From assembly GCA_002812745.2 (NCBI GenBank), contig NCSJ02000079.1, positions 1-64,000 on the forward strand: DNA of 64,000 nucleotides. The letters are read 5' to 3'. The DNA is from Scytalidium lignicola. Its lineage: Eukaryota > Ascomycota > Leotiomycetes. Within the stretch, counting starts at the first letter, position 1. Each line of letters starts with the position of its first letter. Shown piece by piece: positions 25,272 through 35,546 of the stretch. The translations under genes and the position numbers were made by a program. Below the pieces are notes generated by a model. The model was not told the DNA's origin. It was given only the letters and a program-made list of their open reading frames with translations, and ran no database searches.

Positions 25272-26810
25272 ATGGCTGGCAACCCCAACCTAGAACGTCT
25301 GGGAAAGCGGAAGACACCATCCAATTCGCAACGACCTGATTGGCTCTTCCCTTCCGGGGAAAAACCTACTGCCGCACAAAACAGCAAGCAAGACACTATG
25401 GCAAAACGCAAACAAGACAAGACCAAGGAAACCCAAGGAGGCGGAGTTGTACCGGAATCTCCTCCACCTACTCAATTGCTCAACCTTGTCGATACATTTC
25501 TCATCGAGCAGAAGTTTCTCAATGCGCGTCAATCCTTCCAGAGCGATCGCAAACGTCTTGTCAAAAATGAGGCAAAGCATGCTGAGCAGCTACCGTCCCT
25601 GAGCACCATCTACAACGAGTGGCTTGAGTTGAAGGGGGCTGCCAAGGCATCGAGTCCTGCAGTAACTGTGGAGAAGCGTGGTAACAAGAAAGTTGGAAAG
25701 ACATCTATAAAGGCTGCGAGTTCCAGCGATAGTGATAGCAGCAGCAGTTCAGACAGTGGTAGTGATGTTGAGATGGCAGATACACCAAGCGCAAAGAAGG
25801 TCTCAAAGAAAGTGGCGTCTTCTTCTAGCTCATCTGCTTCTTCAAGCAGCTCTGACAGCGACGCAGATGATGAAGAGGAGACAGCCCCTGTTAAGGCTCC
25901 GTCCCCAAAACCCAAAGTCAACACACTGAAACGGAAAGCCTCTTCAAGCAGCGATTCATCTTCTGAGTCAGAATCCGAGTCAGAGTCTGATTCTGGTTCT
26001 AGCGGTTCTAGTTCCAGCTCTGAAGAGGAGGCGCCTAAATTGAAGAAAGCCAAGGCTGCTAAACCCCCACCAGCTAAAAAGGTCAAAACAGCATCTTCGA
26101 GCAGCGGATTCTCCGCATCTGATTCCGATTCAAGCAGCGATTCATCATCAGATTCCGATTCGAGCAGTGGATCCTCAAGTTCAGGGGATAAGAAACCGGC
26201 TAAGAAAACCTTGTCATCACTATCCGAGAGCGATACTACATCCTCAGTTTCAGACTCGAACTCTGACTCTAGTTCTGATTCCACTGATTCCGAGGTTGAA
26301 GTTGCCAAGAAAGTTCCTTTACCAGACTCTGACTCTTCCTCAACATCAGATTCAGACTCTGACAGTGATCTTTCCTCGAAAGTTGAAGCCAAGCTAGCCG
26401 CCCAGAGTTCAGATACCAGTGAAACACTCTCTGGCAGTGCGAAGAAAGATGCATCCCCAGACTCTTCATCCAGCGACTCAGACTCAAACGCTAAAAAGAC
26501 AAAGCCTAAAGCAACCGCGAGTACAGAAAGGAAACTCTCTCCACCACTCCCTCCCACTCCCGTTCTCAAGCAACAGAAAGGCAAGAAACAAAACACACCA
26601 TTCTCACGAATCCCTAAGGACGTCAAGGTTGATGAGCGTCTCGCAAGCAATGCTTATGTGCCGTATGATTACGCGCAGAAAGCACACGAAGACTTGATTG
26701 TTACTAGAGGAAAGGGCTTTACGAAGGAGAAGAACAAGAAGAAGAGGGGCAGTTATAAAGGAGGATACATCGATATTGATGGAAAGAAGGGCATCAAGTT
26801 TGATGATTGA
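25272..26810 (+). CDS. SRP40: SRP40/Nopp140-like nucleolar serine-rich phosphoprotein
   Basis: Single exon, up to 512 residues. A LisH-like N-terminal helix pair (QLLNLVDTFLIEQKFLNARQ, about residues 68-87) precedes a long Ser/Asp/Glu-rich body broken by Lys-rich patches, the alternating acidic/basic layout of Nopp140 and Srp40, which is heavily phosphorylated by casein kinase 2. The C-terminal 75 residues form the conserved SRP40_C domain (NTPFSRIPKDVKVDERLASN through GSYKGGYIDIDGKKGIKFDD). The protein chaperones snoRNPs and supports pre-ribosome transport in the nucleolus. A second in-frame Met at 25398 (MAKRKQDKTK) has an A at -3 and would remove 42 weakly constrained residues; it may be the real start. 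Confidence 0.85.
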   Translation: MAGNPNLERLGKRKTPSNSQRPDWLFPSGEKPTAAQNSKQDTMAKRKQDKTKETQGGGVVPESPPPTQLLNLVDTFLIEQKFLNARQSFQSDRKRLVKNEAKHAEQLPSLSTIYNEWLELKGAAKASSPAVTVEKRGNKKVGKTSIKAASSSDSDSSSSSDSGSDVEMADTPSAKKVSKKVASSSSSSASSSSSDSDADDEEETAPVKAPSPKPKVNTLKRKASSSSDSSSESESESESDSGSSGSSSSSEEEAPKLKKAKAAKPPPAKKVKTASSSSGFSASDSDSSSDSSSDSDSSSGSSSSGDKKPAKKTLSSLSESDTTSSVSDSNSDSSSDSTDSEVEVAKKVPLPDSDSSSTSDSDSDSDLSSKVEAKLAAQSSDTSETLSGSAKKDASPDSSSSDSDSNAKKTKPKATASTERKLSPPLPPTPVLKQQKGKKQNTPFSRIPKDVKVDERLASNAYVPYDYAQKAHEDLIVTRGKGFTKEKNKKKRGSYKGGYIDIDGKKGIKFDD

Positions 26811-27311
26811 GAGTTAGCGGTGGCATATATCAATTTGGGCGTTGATTGAGGCGTTGATAGATAATAAAGGCATAGGTTTGCTTCTAAAAGTCTTTGCTAT
26901 TTCCCTTCAGTACTTTAGAAAAGATAAATATCTTTATAATCCATCTCTCTGTTTGCAAACAACCGCACGAATGTGAATTTGTGTCTTGTCAGACGCCAGA
27001 AAAACCGATGAATGTCTGCCTCCACCGAAGTTTTTCTCCTGACCTTCACTCCATGAATTGTTCACAAAATAATAAATGTCTTAACAATGCTATACACGCT
27101 CTATATTCATACCAGGCTACGCCTTTCATAAGTACATTCTAGAAAGACAACATTTCGAAGAAGAGAGGAGAAGGGATTCCGTAAATAATTTACAGCCGGT
27201 AAATTACAAGCATAAATAGCCTGTTTAGGAACTCCTTTTTTTATCCCATACATGCCGACATAGTCAAGTATACAAGTGATCCAACCACCCCAGCACCAAC
27301 ATTATTCTCGT
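26811..27311. other. Intergenic between convergent SRP40-like and TUF1
   Basis: AT-rich 3' flanks of two converging genes, with AATAAA-like signals (AATAATAAATG near 27067). No coding evidence; the 82-codon frame at 26894 is not supported. Confidence 0.5.
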
Positions 27312-28809
27312 TTATTTAAGGATTTGGGTGACAATGCCGGTTGCGACGGTGCGACCGCCCTCCTGTAGCGTGTGTTAGTATTGAATGATTCAATATAGGG
27401 GCATCACTAGTGAAAGAACATACCCGAATGTTAAATCGTTGTCCCGGCTCAACAGCAACAGAATTGTAAAGCTCGCACCTCATCTCTACGTTGTCTCCAG
27501 GCATAACCATCTTTGAGTCGGCATCCTCGGTTCCATCAGGCCAATCGAAAGTAGCGGATTCATCAGCTGTTCGTATATAGATTTGTGGTCTATAGTTACG
27601 GTGGAATCCAGTGTGACGACCACCCTCCTCCTTGGTGAGAACGTACATAGAGACCAAAAACTCCTTGTGTGCTTTTGTAGTGCCTGGTAGAGCGATAACC
27701 ATTCCTCGGCGAATATCCTCGCGCTTCACACCTCTAAGGAGAAGACCAGAGTTATCACCTGCTCTTGATTCCTCACAAGACTTCTTGAAGGTCTCAATAT
27801 CGGTCACCTTAGTCTTGATTGGCTGTTCTCCTTTGCCGACCAGCTCGACTTCGGCATCTCTCTTCAGCACACCACGCTCCACACGTCCAGATGCAACAGT
27901 TCCACGACCAGGGATCGAGAACACATCTTCAACAGACATCAAGAAAGGCTTGTCCATGTCACGCTGTGGGGTTGGGATCCACTCATCAACTGCCTTCAGC
28001 AGCTCATCAATCTTTGTCTCACCAATCTCTGGCCTCCGGCCTTCCAGGGCGCAAAGGGCAGATCCCAGGATAATAGGTGTCTCATCACCCTCGAATCCAT
28101 AAGTGTTAAGAAGCTCACGCATTTCCATCTCGACAAGCTCCAACATCTCTGGATCCTCAAGCGCATCAACCTTGTTAACAAACACAACAATCTTCTGCAC
28201 ACCAACTTGGCGGGCAAGAAGAAGATGTTCTCTCGTCTGGGGCATCTGTCCGTCTGAGGCAGCAACAACGATAACTGCACCATCCATGTTAGCAGCACCA
28301 GTAATCATGTTCTTGATGTAATCAGCGTGACCTGGGCAGTCAACGTGAGAGTAATGGCGGGCTTCAGTTTGGTATTCGATATGCGCTGTAGAGATGGTAA
28401 TACCACGTTTTCGCTCCTCAGGAGCTTTATCGATGGCGCCATACTCGAGGAAGTTTGCCATACCCTTCTCAGCTTGTCGTTTTGTGATTGCGGCCGTCAA
28501 TGTTGTCTACGGCGTTGTTAGTCGTTAAGTTACGGTATGGTGCCATCGAACTGTACCTTTCCATGATCGACGTGACCAATTGTACCTGAAAAAGATCAGC
28601 CACCATTCTAATACCTAAATCTTCTTGAAATACTTACCAATGTTAACATGCGGCTTTGTCCGCTCGAAAACAGTGGCATATGTCCTGTATGCATTTATCA
28701 CCGTAGCACCATTTTGTCTTCGCAGAGCATGCTGCAATGGGCTAACGGAGTTACCTCTTTGCAAGGTAGCTCGCAGAAAAGGACTAATTGATCGTGCAAA
28801 CACCGACAT
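27312..28809 (-). CDS. TUF1: Mitochondrial translation elongation factor EF-Tu
   Basis: Four exons (28809-28638, 28585-28557, 28506-27424, 27362-27312), 444 residues. The basic N-terminus ([19 protein letters not shown]) is a mitochondrial targeting signal. G1 GHVDHGKT is at 61-68, G3 DCPGHAD at 123-129 and G4 NKVD at 178-181, followed by the beta-barrel domains II and III ending in [16 protein letters not shown]. The GTPase delivers aminoacyl-tRNA to the mitochondrial ribosome. Exon 2 is only 29 bases and its end splits the P-loop between GHVDHGK and TT. I start at 28809; the frame upstream has only a TTG. It is tandem to the S33 peptidase gene, 365 bases downstream of that gene's stop. Confidence 0.95.
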
Positions 28810-29173
28810 CTTCAATGATAATTACCTAAATAAAACAAAGAGAAAGAAAGGAGATGCTGGAGTAGTGTTGATGCGATTCTGAGGAGCTCGAGGAACAAGT
28901 AAAATTCTTAGCGTAATAATTAGCGCGAGAACATCTCCGGCGCACGTGACCAAAAGATCCCCCTTTTCTTCCAGCGATGACCTAGAACGCTATCGTAACA
29001 ACTTAGACTTATAGAGCCATAAGGGTGTTTAAAGAAGGTTGGATTCCAATTCTGCTTCTAATGGCTTGTATTCGTTACCAATTAATCGAAATTATATGCA
29101 TTAGAATTCGCAGTTTCATCTGCATTACATGAACCCAGTTGGTGAGGATCTAGACTCATGTTGTAGTCTGTCA
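28810..29173. other. Intergenic, tandem minus-strand spacer
   Basis: Promoter and leader of TUF1 and 3' flank of the S33 peptidase gene. A CACGTG E-box-like hexamer at about 28943 lies roughly 130 bases ahead of the TUF1 start. No coding signal. Confidence 0.5.
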
Positions 29174-31443
29174 TTAAAATCCGACAACATTCCTCATCAC
29201 AACATTAGGGACAATTGCACTAGACCAGAACGGCCAGTCCCTAGACTGTTCCTGGATTTCTTTCCAAGCATTCAACGTCTCCATCTCTTCCGCCACTTCC
29301 ACATCCACGGTTGCAGAATCTAATGATGGAACAAACGGCCGCCAAGGCCACTCATTAGGCTTACACCTATCCCATTTGCCCTCTTCGATTTCCTTTCCCT
29401 TATCACCATACTCTGGTACAGGGGGAACTTTACCCTCGTTGAAATATGCTCTAATTTTGCCAGTCGTACATCTCGATACAGCGGCAAGACTGCAATGACC
29501 CGCAGATTCCTGCTCAATCAGCCCAGCATCAACGAACTTCTTGGCCATCTTTACCCCTGCATGAAGAGGGGTAACGGGGTCTGCAGTATTGCTGATAAAG
29601 AGTAATGGGAACGAGGTCTTAATAGGCTTAAGTTTATGGGTCGGGTGATCGTCCCATCGCATGGGAGGGTTGAGAGATTCGATACCCCAGCCATCACAAC
29701 CAATCATTAGTGTCATCCACACGTCAGCGAATGAAGAGATATTTGCCATTTCTTCGAACCTTATCTCGAGGTTCTCGATGCTTTCGTTCAGCTAGAACAG
29801 ACCGTGGTCAGAAATTATGCTATTAATGACCAAAGGGGACCTTACTGGATATCGTTTGTCGCTGCACATAATCGCATATTGTGCGTCTGTTGGATAATAA
29901 TTCATGGGTAGTTTTGGTGTACAGCTACTAGAGTATGCAATCGGAGCATAACGTGCTATCTGTGAGTTGTCTCGTTGATTAATTGCGTTAATAACCTCTG
30001 CTATAAGCGGAAACCCTGCGATAGGGCCATAAAGCGCCCTGAACATTAACATCTTGACATCAGTATGGTATAGAACCCCTGGTGCCTGGGCAATCTGATC
30101 AATGTAATATATTGGTATTTCTTCCAACTTGGTCATAATACTTTGGTATCTTTCCTCGATGGCTGATACAGTGTCTCCATTTCTGTATAAAGCACACTTC
30201 TCTTCGGCTGCATGGCAGTACTTGAAAAATGATGCCAGAGCTCGATCTGCGTCGTGGAGGCTTTCTGACCATATAGGTGACACATAAAGGTCAGCATCGA
30301 CAATGCCATCCAGGATCACTCGCCCTACACGGTCAGGGAACATAGAGGCAAATGTAGCTCCCAGAAAGCTCTACAAAGATGTTAGATACTATTCAAAAAA
30401 ATGATAGATGACATACTCCGTAGCTAAAGCCCCAGTAAACAAGCTTGCCTTTCGTATCCAGAGAATAAGGGTCAATTGATCCTGACAAATTGGTGTCGCT
30501 TACGAGTAAAGGCTCAGCAGCATCATACAACTCAAGCCACGCATCCCATGCGTCTACAATACTAACCATATCTCTCGCAGCATTTGGCGTGCTTACAAAT
30601 CTCAGAATACTATCCTTGCCGTAAATTGAGTCCTTTTCCTCGCAGAGCTTTCCTGATGCTCTTGCTCTCGCGTCTATACTTCTCAAGGCAGTGGAGCTGG
30701 AGTTAACAAAGCCTACCTCCCTTGACATTTGTGTCCAGGTAAGTCTCTTTCCGAAACCTAACTGAGAATCCTCCTTTTCTGGATCAGCTTTGTCGCTGCT
30801 GCCCTTAGGTGGGAAGGCAAAGCAGTCAGCCCTTGGCGTAGTTGATCCAATCCCTCTCGGATCAAACCCAATGACATCTCTATCAGTGCCAACGATTTTC
30901 TGGATTTCATCACCAGCAGATAGCACAAGAGTAACCCCAGATCCACCTGGTCCGCCAGGGTTAACCAATAATGGCGATCTTGAATACTTCCCTGGTGTCG
31001 AATGATTCCCAGGCTTCATTATCAGCGCAATATGCACTTTAGGATTGTCTTGCGAAGCATTCAGTGGACGACGATAATCCATTGCCACAGTAAGCCGTGC
31101 GCAAAACATGGTGCTGAAGCAAGGATGCCATACTAGCTGTTCATTAGGTGTGATCTAGATACAAGTCAGTACTTATATCACTCTGAAAGTATATTTGGGG
31201 AGGTAGTTAGACATCTAAAAAATCTTCCAGGTTATGGACCTGGTCTTTGGGAGAATCTGTTCCATTCTCAAGGTTATACAACGGACGGGCAAAGATATAT
31301 GCAAGCGATAACCAAACGACCAACCCAATCGCAATGATATATCTCAGTTTTGCATTTCTCTTTGAAGTCTCCTGATAGTTAGGCTGTCGTGGGAGAAGAT
31401 TGGTCTTTTCATAATCCATTGGATTGGAAAGCTCCTGGTGCAT
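29174..31443 (-). CDS. Membrane-anchored alpha/beta-hydrolase peptidase (S33, TAP-like C-terminus)
   Basis: Four exons (31443-31213, 31154-30417, 30370-29846, 29791-29174), phase 0 at every junction, 703 residues. A single hydrophobic segment YIIAIGLVVWLSLAYIFA (about 35-52) after a polar 34-residue tail predicts a type II membrane protein with the enzyme in the lumen or outside. The catalytic domain has the oxyanion-type NPGGPGGSG motif, nucleophile GFSYGS at the exon 2/3 junction, acid NTADPVTPL and base ESAGHCSL, typical of tripeptidyl/prolyl aminopeptidase-like S33 enzymes with a TAP C-terminal domain. It likely trims N-terminal residues from peptides; the exact substrate is unknown. The intron 1 donor is a weak GTCTAA, chosen because it yields the conserved ITPNEQLVWHPCF start of the domain. 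Confidence 0.85.
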
Positions 31444-32390
31444 ACTTGTCGGTAGTTTTGTAAGTTTCTCTTATGAGTTTGATAATTTGGTTCGTTCTAC
31501 CTAATAAGGAAGAGCTACGTAATGTACATGCATAAAGCATACTCAACTAAAAGGTAGTTGAAGAGACAACATGTATTAAGATAGTTTCCATCCTTAAATA
31601 TTAGAGGGCATGGGGAGAGGGATAGGCATCAATGACACGCTGTGGCACAGCTTCTATCTCTGTCTGCAAACGCTGGCGGGGTTATATAGTACACCAGCCA
31701 ATCAAGATAGTTAAAGCTGGACTTTACCATTGCCATTACCACCTGCTATATTGGGTGCATAATTACATCAAACACCTAACAAACACTTGGGCCTCGGCAC
31801 ACAGACGAGGCTTTATCACACATTACTGAATACAACACCGGCATAATATTTCCAGCTTTTTCTTTGCATAAACTACTAGTAAGTCAATTGCTTGGCATTT
31901 TCATATGTAATTTAAATCAAGATCAATAACGGAATTCCCGATCGTCAAATCGCCCTGCCTTACGTACGGACTTTGATAGCTTGTTTTCCTCCCAATTGTT
32001 TTGGCTTTTTAGATTATATTTCAGGGTCCGATGGATCGGGAATTATGTTTTTCGTTCTTATTCTTCATTGATTTCTATCGCATAACAAATCTTTGCAGCT
32101 CATTTGTCAATTAATACGCAAGGCTCCATGTTGATCAGTTTGACGTTTCGAAGTCAAGGCCTGTCATTATTGGAATAAGCGTTGTAGTGTGCACCAGGAT
32201 TCTGACAGACCAGAGGAATTTATCAACCATTATCCCCTCGGACGCCAGAGGCCACTTTGAGGCCACTTTTAGCGCTGTTGCCTTATAATTATGGCTGCAA
32301 TGGGCTAAGAGAAGATTATAAGTGGATGATAACCTTGTATATAATTTTGGCCTAACGAGCTGGTAAACCTGGCGCTCGAGGGGATACAGC

Positions 32391-32436
32391 TCAAACTCAA
32401 CTCAATTCAACTTAAGTTAAATTGAGTTAACTCAAC
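32391..32436. repeat. Palindromic AACTCA repeat, copy 1
   Basis: Core 32399-32428 is a 30-base near-perfect palindrome (arms AACTCAATT/AATTGAGTT around AACTTAAGTT). A second copy with two differences starts 264 bases downstream. The flanks extend the match with further ACTCAA units. Confidence 0.85.
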
Positions 32437-32570
32437 ACTATTCTTATTTAGGATTAGTATTTGATTAGTAATAAAGATTAGCCAATAAGATAGTTGATTT
32501 TACTAGCTGAACTAACAAGATTACTAATCATTCCGCCACCACCTATTTTGTCACTTGTTTTGCGCTCTGT

Positions 32571-32622
32571 ATAAAATTGCATAAACCTATACAAAATTGT
32601 ATAAAATTGTATAAAATTATAC
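32571..32622. repeat. Degenerate ATAAAATTGT tandem run
   Basis: About five imperfect ten-base units of the type TATAAAATTG between the two palindromic repeats. Function unknown; part of the same AT-rich block. Confidence 0.75.
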
Positions 32623-32700
32623 GTTGAGTTGTTTGAGTTGAGTTGAGTTTCAACTCAAACTCAACTCAATTAAATTTAAGTTAAATTGAGTTTTTGAGTT
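32623..32700. repeat. Palindromic AACTCA repeat, copy 2, with flanking hairpin
   Basis: Core 32663-32692 matches copy 1 at 28 of 30 positions and is itself nearly self-complementary. Just upstream, TTGAGTTGAGTTGAG faces CAACTCAAACTCAACTC, adding a second inverted repeat. It lies about 130 bases upstream of the hydrolase start codon. Confidence 0.85.
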
Positions 32701-32821
32701 TTTTTTTAACACACACTGAGATTCCGAGTTTTTTGCCAAATTCATTCATAAGCGCCATCTCGCAAATTGTCACATCATTCATCCCATATCTTTGCTCTAA
32801 ACCACCACATTTTCAACCACT

Positions 32822-33894
32822 ATGGCCGTGTCAAGCCTACCCACTCTCATGCCCTCGGCGTCATTCTTTCAAGCTGTCTTCTACAGAATCAGACTCGGCT
32901 TTATAAAACTTCTCACCGATACTATCATGAAAATCTTAAGCCTGCGAGGCATTGGAGATCCCTCCATCCAGCCCACATTCACGAAATCATACCCATGCCA
33001 GCCGACCTTAACTCATCGAATCTTCGTCCCCAAAGCTTGGAAAAGCGGTGATCCAGCTCTCCCGCTCTACATTGACCTCCATGGCGGCGGATATGCATTA
33101 TTCCGGCCTCAAATTGATGACAAGTTCTGTACCTGGCTGGCAAACGAGCATAACATCTTAGTTATCAGCGTGCAATATCTTTTAGCTCCCGCTCATAAAT
33201 TTCCAAAACCAATTTATGGAGTGCTTAACGTTATCACTGCCATACTTGAAGATGAATCTCTTCCGGCCTTTGATAAGTCAAAAGTCTGTATTGGGGGCTT
33301 CAGCGCCGGGGCTAATTTGGCGCTTACTGTTCCGCAACTGCCAGAGTTGAGGGGAAAAGTTGGTGGTATTATTGCTTTCTATCCTCCCACTAACTTCGTA
33401 ACCCCCGTGGAGGAAACTTTAGCATCTAGGCCAGCTCACGCAGGACCAGACGTTTTAGCGCGTCTTGCCGACCTGTTTAAGTGGGGATATATCTCTACCG
33501 GACAAGATCTAGCAGATCCTTTACTAAGTCCAGTATTCGCTAACAGGGAGGATTTGCCGCCGAAAGTCTGTATTATTGGGTGCGAATTCGATATGCTTTG
33601 CAAGAATGCTGAAATTCTTGCGAATAAGTTGGCCGGATCAGGAACTGGGAAGAGGATTGGTACCGATGCTGCTTGGGAGCAAAACGGTATTAGATGGGAA
33701 ATGATGATAGGAAGATACCATGGTATGTCACGATGGCATCTGACATTAAGCTATGGAAGTTAATTCGTGTTCCAGCGTTTGATACCCCACTTGTAGAGCC
33801 TAGAGGAGCAGAAAGAAGGGCCAAACTTGACCAGAGGAGGAAAGCCATGTGGAGTAATGCTGGTAATTGGCTTATGCGTGAGGTGTTTTGTTGA
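32822..33894 (+). CDS. HSL-family (alpha/beta hydrolase fold-3) esterase/lipase
   Basis: Two exons (32822-33722, 33776-33894), 339 residues. Oxyanion motif HGGG at 87-90 (LHGGGYALF), nucleophile elbow GFSAG with Ser161, acid in CEFDMLC (Asp257) and base His300 in YHAFDTP reconstituted exactly across the intron, all hallmarks of the hormone-sensitive-lipase group of esterases. The first 40 residues may be a weakly hydrophobic helix but not a clear signal peptide. It hydrolyses small esters or acts on a secondary metabolite; fungal members range from detoxifying esterases to biosynthetic deacetylases, and no cluster is present here to decide. The promoter overlaps the palindromic repeat block. 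Confidence 0.87.
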
Positions 33895-35546
33895 ACTGAT
33901 TGTACACTCAGACCGAGTTATCTGGACTCCGATCCAGATGGATGTCTTGTTCCTTTGATACCACAGATGCAAAATATACCTAGATTAGATAGATTTTGTT
34001 TCCCTTTTATGAAATATTTTTTGCCTGCCGCAGAACCCAACGAATAGTGCTTTTTACTTCATGAATTTGGAGTCATTGTGAGGAATATCGCAAAAGATTT
34101 CAATTTTTAAAAAGTTCGTTGCCTTTCATCCTTGTGGTTCTATTTTCCTATATACCTAAACAAGGAGGTTGAAATGTTGAAAGATTGGGTGAAAACACAA
34201 TCTCTTATAGATGTATCATTCCACGCACAACTTTATATCTTAGGTACTATTGGAGATGTAAGGAGCATTTAGGTAGTCATCAGATCAATACTGTGAAACT
34301 AAGTGAATGATTACAAAATGTAGAGTCAAGAGCCGTCTAAAATTGGAAGGTGACATATTGTCAGCATGTATATTTAGGATCTACACTTCTTATCACTCCA
34401 AACGATCATTTCAGAAGTCAAAATCGACTTGCAAACTCAGGAGAGTAAAGGATGAGTAGCTTGTAATAGCTAATTACATCAGTATCGTACTTGCTGTTAG
34501 TTAGAAATCAGGGCGCCTGCTTCTGAGTTTTATTGTGTTTAAATGGTATTTAACATCTCGTCATTGTTAAGCTTGACATGTAAATGATATTTATCTGAGA
34601 CACATACCATTGCGTGAATTTATTAAAACAATGGAGATTACTTGTTTGTTTACTTGGAATGCGTTGTGAAAGCGAAACTGATACGAAGTACCCTAAACGG
34701 ACTAAATGTGATACGGAAGTCACGTAGTTTAAGCAGCTCCTCCTGCTTGTTCTATCTTCAGGTTCTGCTGTCTAGGATCTGCATTCCGTGGCCAAAGAGG
34801 GGAGGCTAACCTCCGGAGGAATCGGAGGGATGAAAGAAGCTAAGGAATATGTGTCAGAAAGCTGCAGATGGGGAAGCGGAGCCTGACAAAATGATAAGAT
34901 AGTTGATAAGCTTTACGCCTAACATAGATAATATAAAACCCCACGCAGCCTGAATCAAGTGCGGAGTGCGGGAGAGCGGCGACTTGCGATATTTCGTTTT
35001 GGAGGTTGTTGAGGCTTTAAGATACCTTCGGCGATGTTGCATGCTTTTAGGCGCTGTAGAGTGCCGGAGCTAAGCTTCTAGAAGGAGAAGGTGCTCAGGG
35101 TGCAGAACCACTCGCCTTCTCGAAGCCCGTTAGGAACCGTGAATCCGAGAAGATCGCCTTCCTGCATGGCCTAATCATTGGCCACAGCAGTGGACAATGT
35201 CCCTGATCGTAGATTAAGTACCGCGCCCGGTATCCCTGAACCGTCCAGTGGTGGAGGGGCACGAGGGGTTCTCGGGCTTTTCTCCTGTACTGCATCTTCT
35301 AGCGCCCCGGTCCTGATCCCAATCTACTCTCCTCCTTCTAGCAACTCTCTACCAATGAAGCGCTCCACGCATTCAAAGGTAAGCCTGATCTTCAGCATTT
35401 GCCTATACTATGCTGTTAAGGTAGGGATCCGGAATAGATTAATTCTGGAAAGGAAGATCCCTATAATAATTGCCCAGACCTCTGTATGTTGATTCGCATT
35501 TCATCTGCCTTTGAAGTTTTAACTATTTAACTCTTCCTTTATCTTT
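33895..35546. other. Gene-free stretch ahead of the RNase T2 gene
   Basis: 1.65 kb. 33895-34700 is AT-rich without coding signal. 34700-35450 is GC-richer, with overlapping frames of 60-104 codons on both strands (e.g. 35178-35492) that match nothing I know; it could hold a decayed gene. The last 60 bases before 35547 are a pyrimidine-rich leader. Confidence 0.5.

Larger units (their letters stand above)
31444..32821. other. AT-rich divergent intergenic region with palindromic repeats
   Basis: 1.38 kb between the S33 peptidase (-) and the HSL-type hydrolase (+). No gene is supported. The right half contains two 30-base palindromic repeats, stacked AACTCA/TGAGTT motifs and a decamer-like run of TATAAAATTG (listed separately), followed by a T-run and pyrimidine-rich leader just ahead of the hydrolase start. 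Confidence 0.6.

Noticed and set aside
25610..26650. 346-codon minus-strand frame opposite the SRP40-like gene
   Set aside because: It is the mirror of a Ser/Asp-rich coding region (Leu/Glu/Ser-biased product). The plus strand has the conserved LisH-like and SRP40_C domains.
34850..35495. Overlapping 60-104-codon frames on both strands ahead of RNase T2
   Set aside because: GC-richer than its flanks and possibly a decayed gene, but no domain or splice model supports a product.
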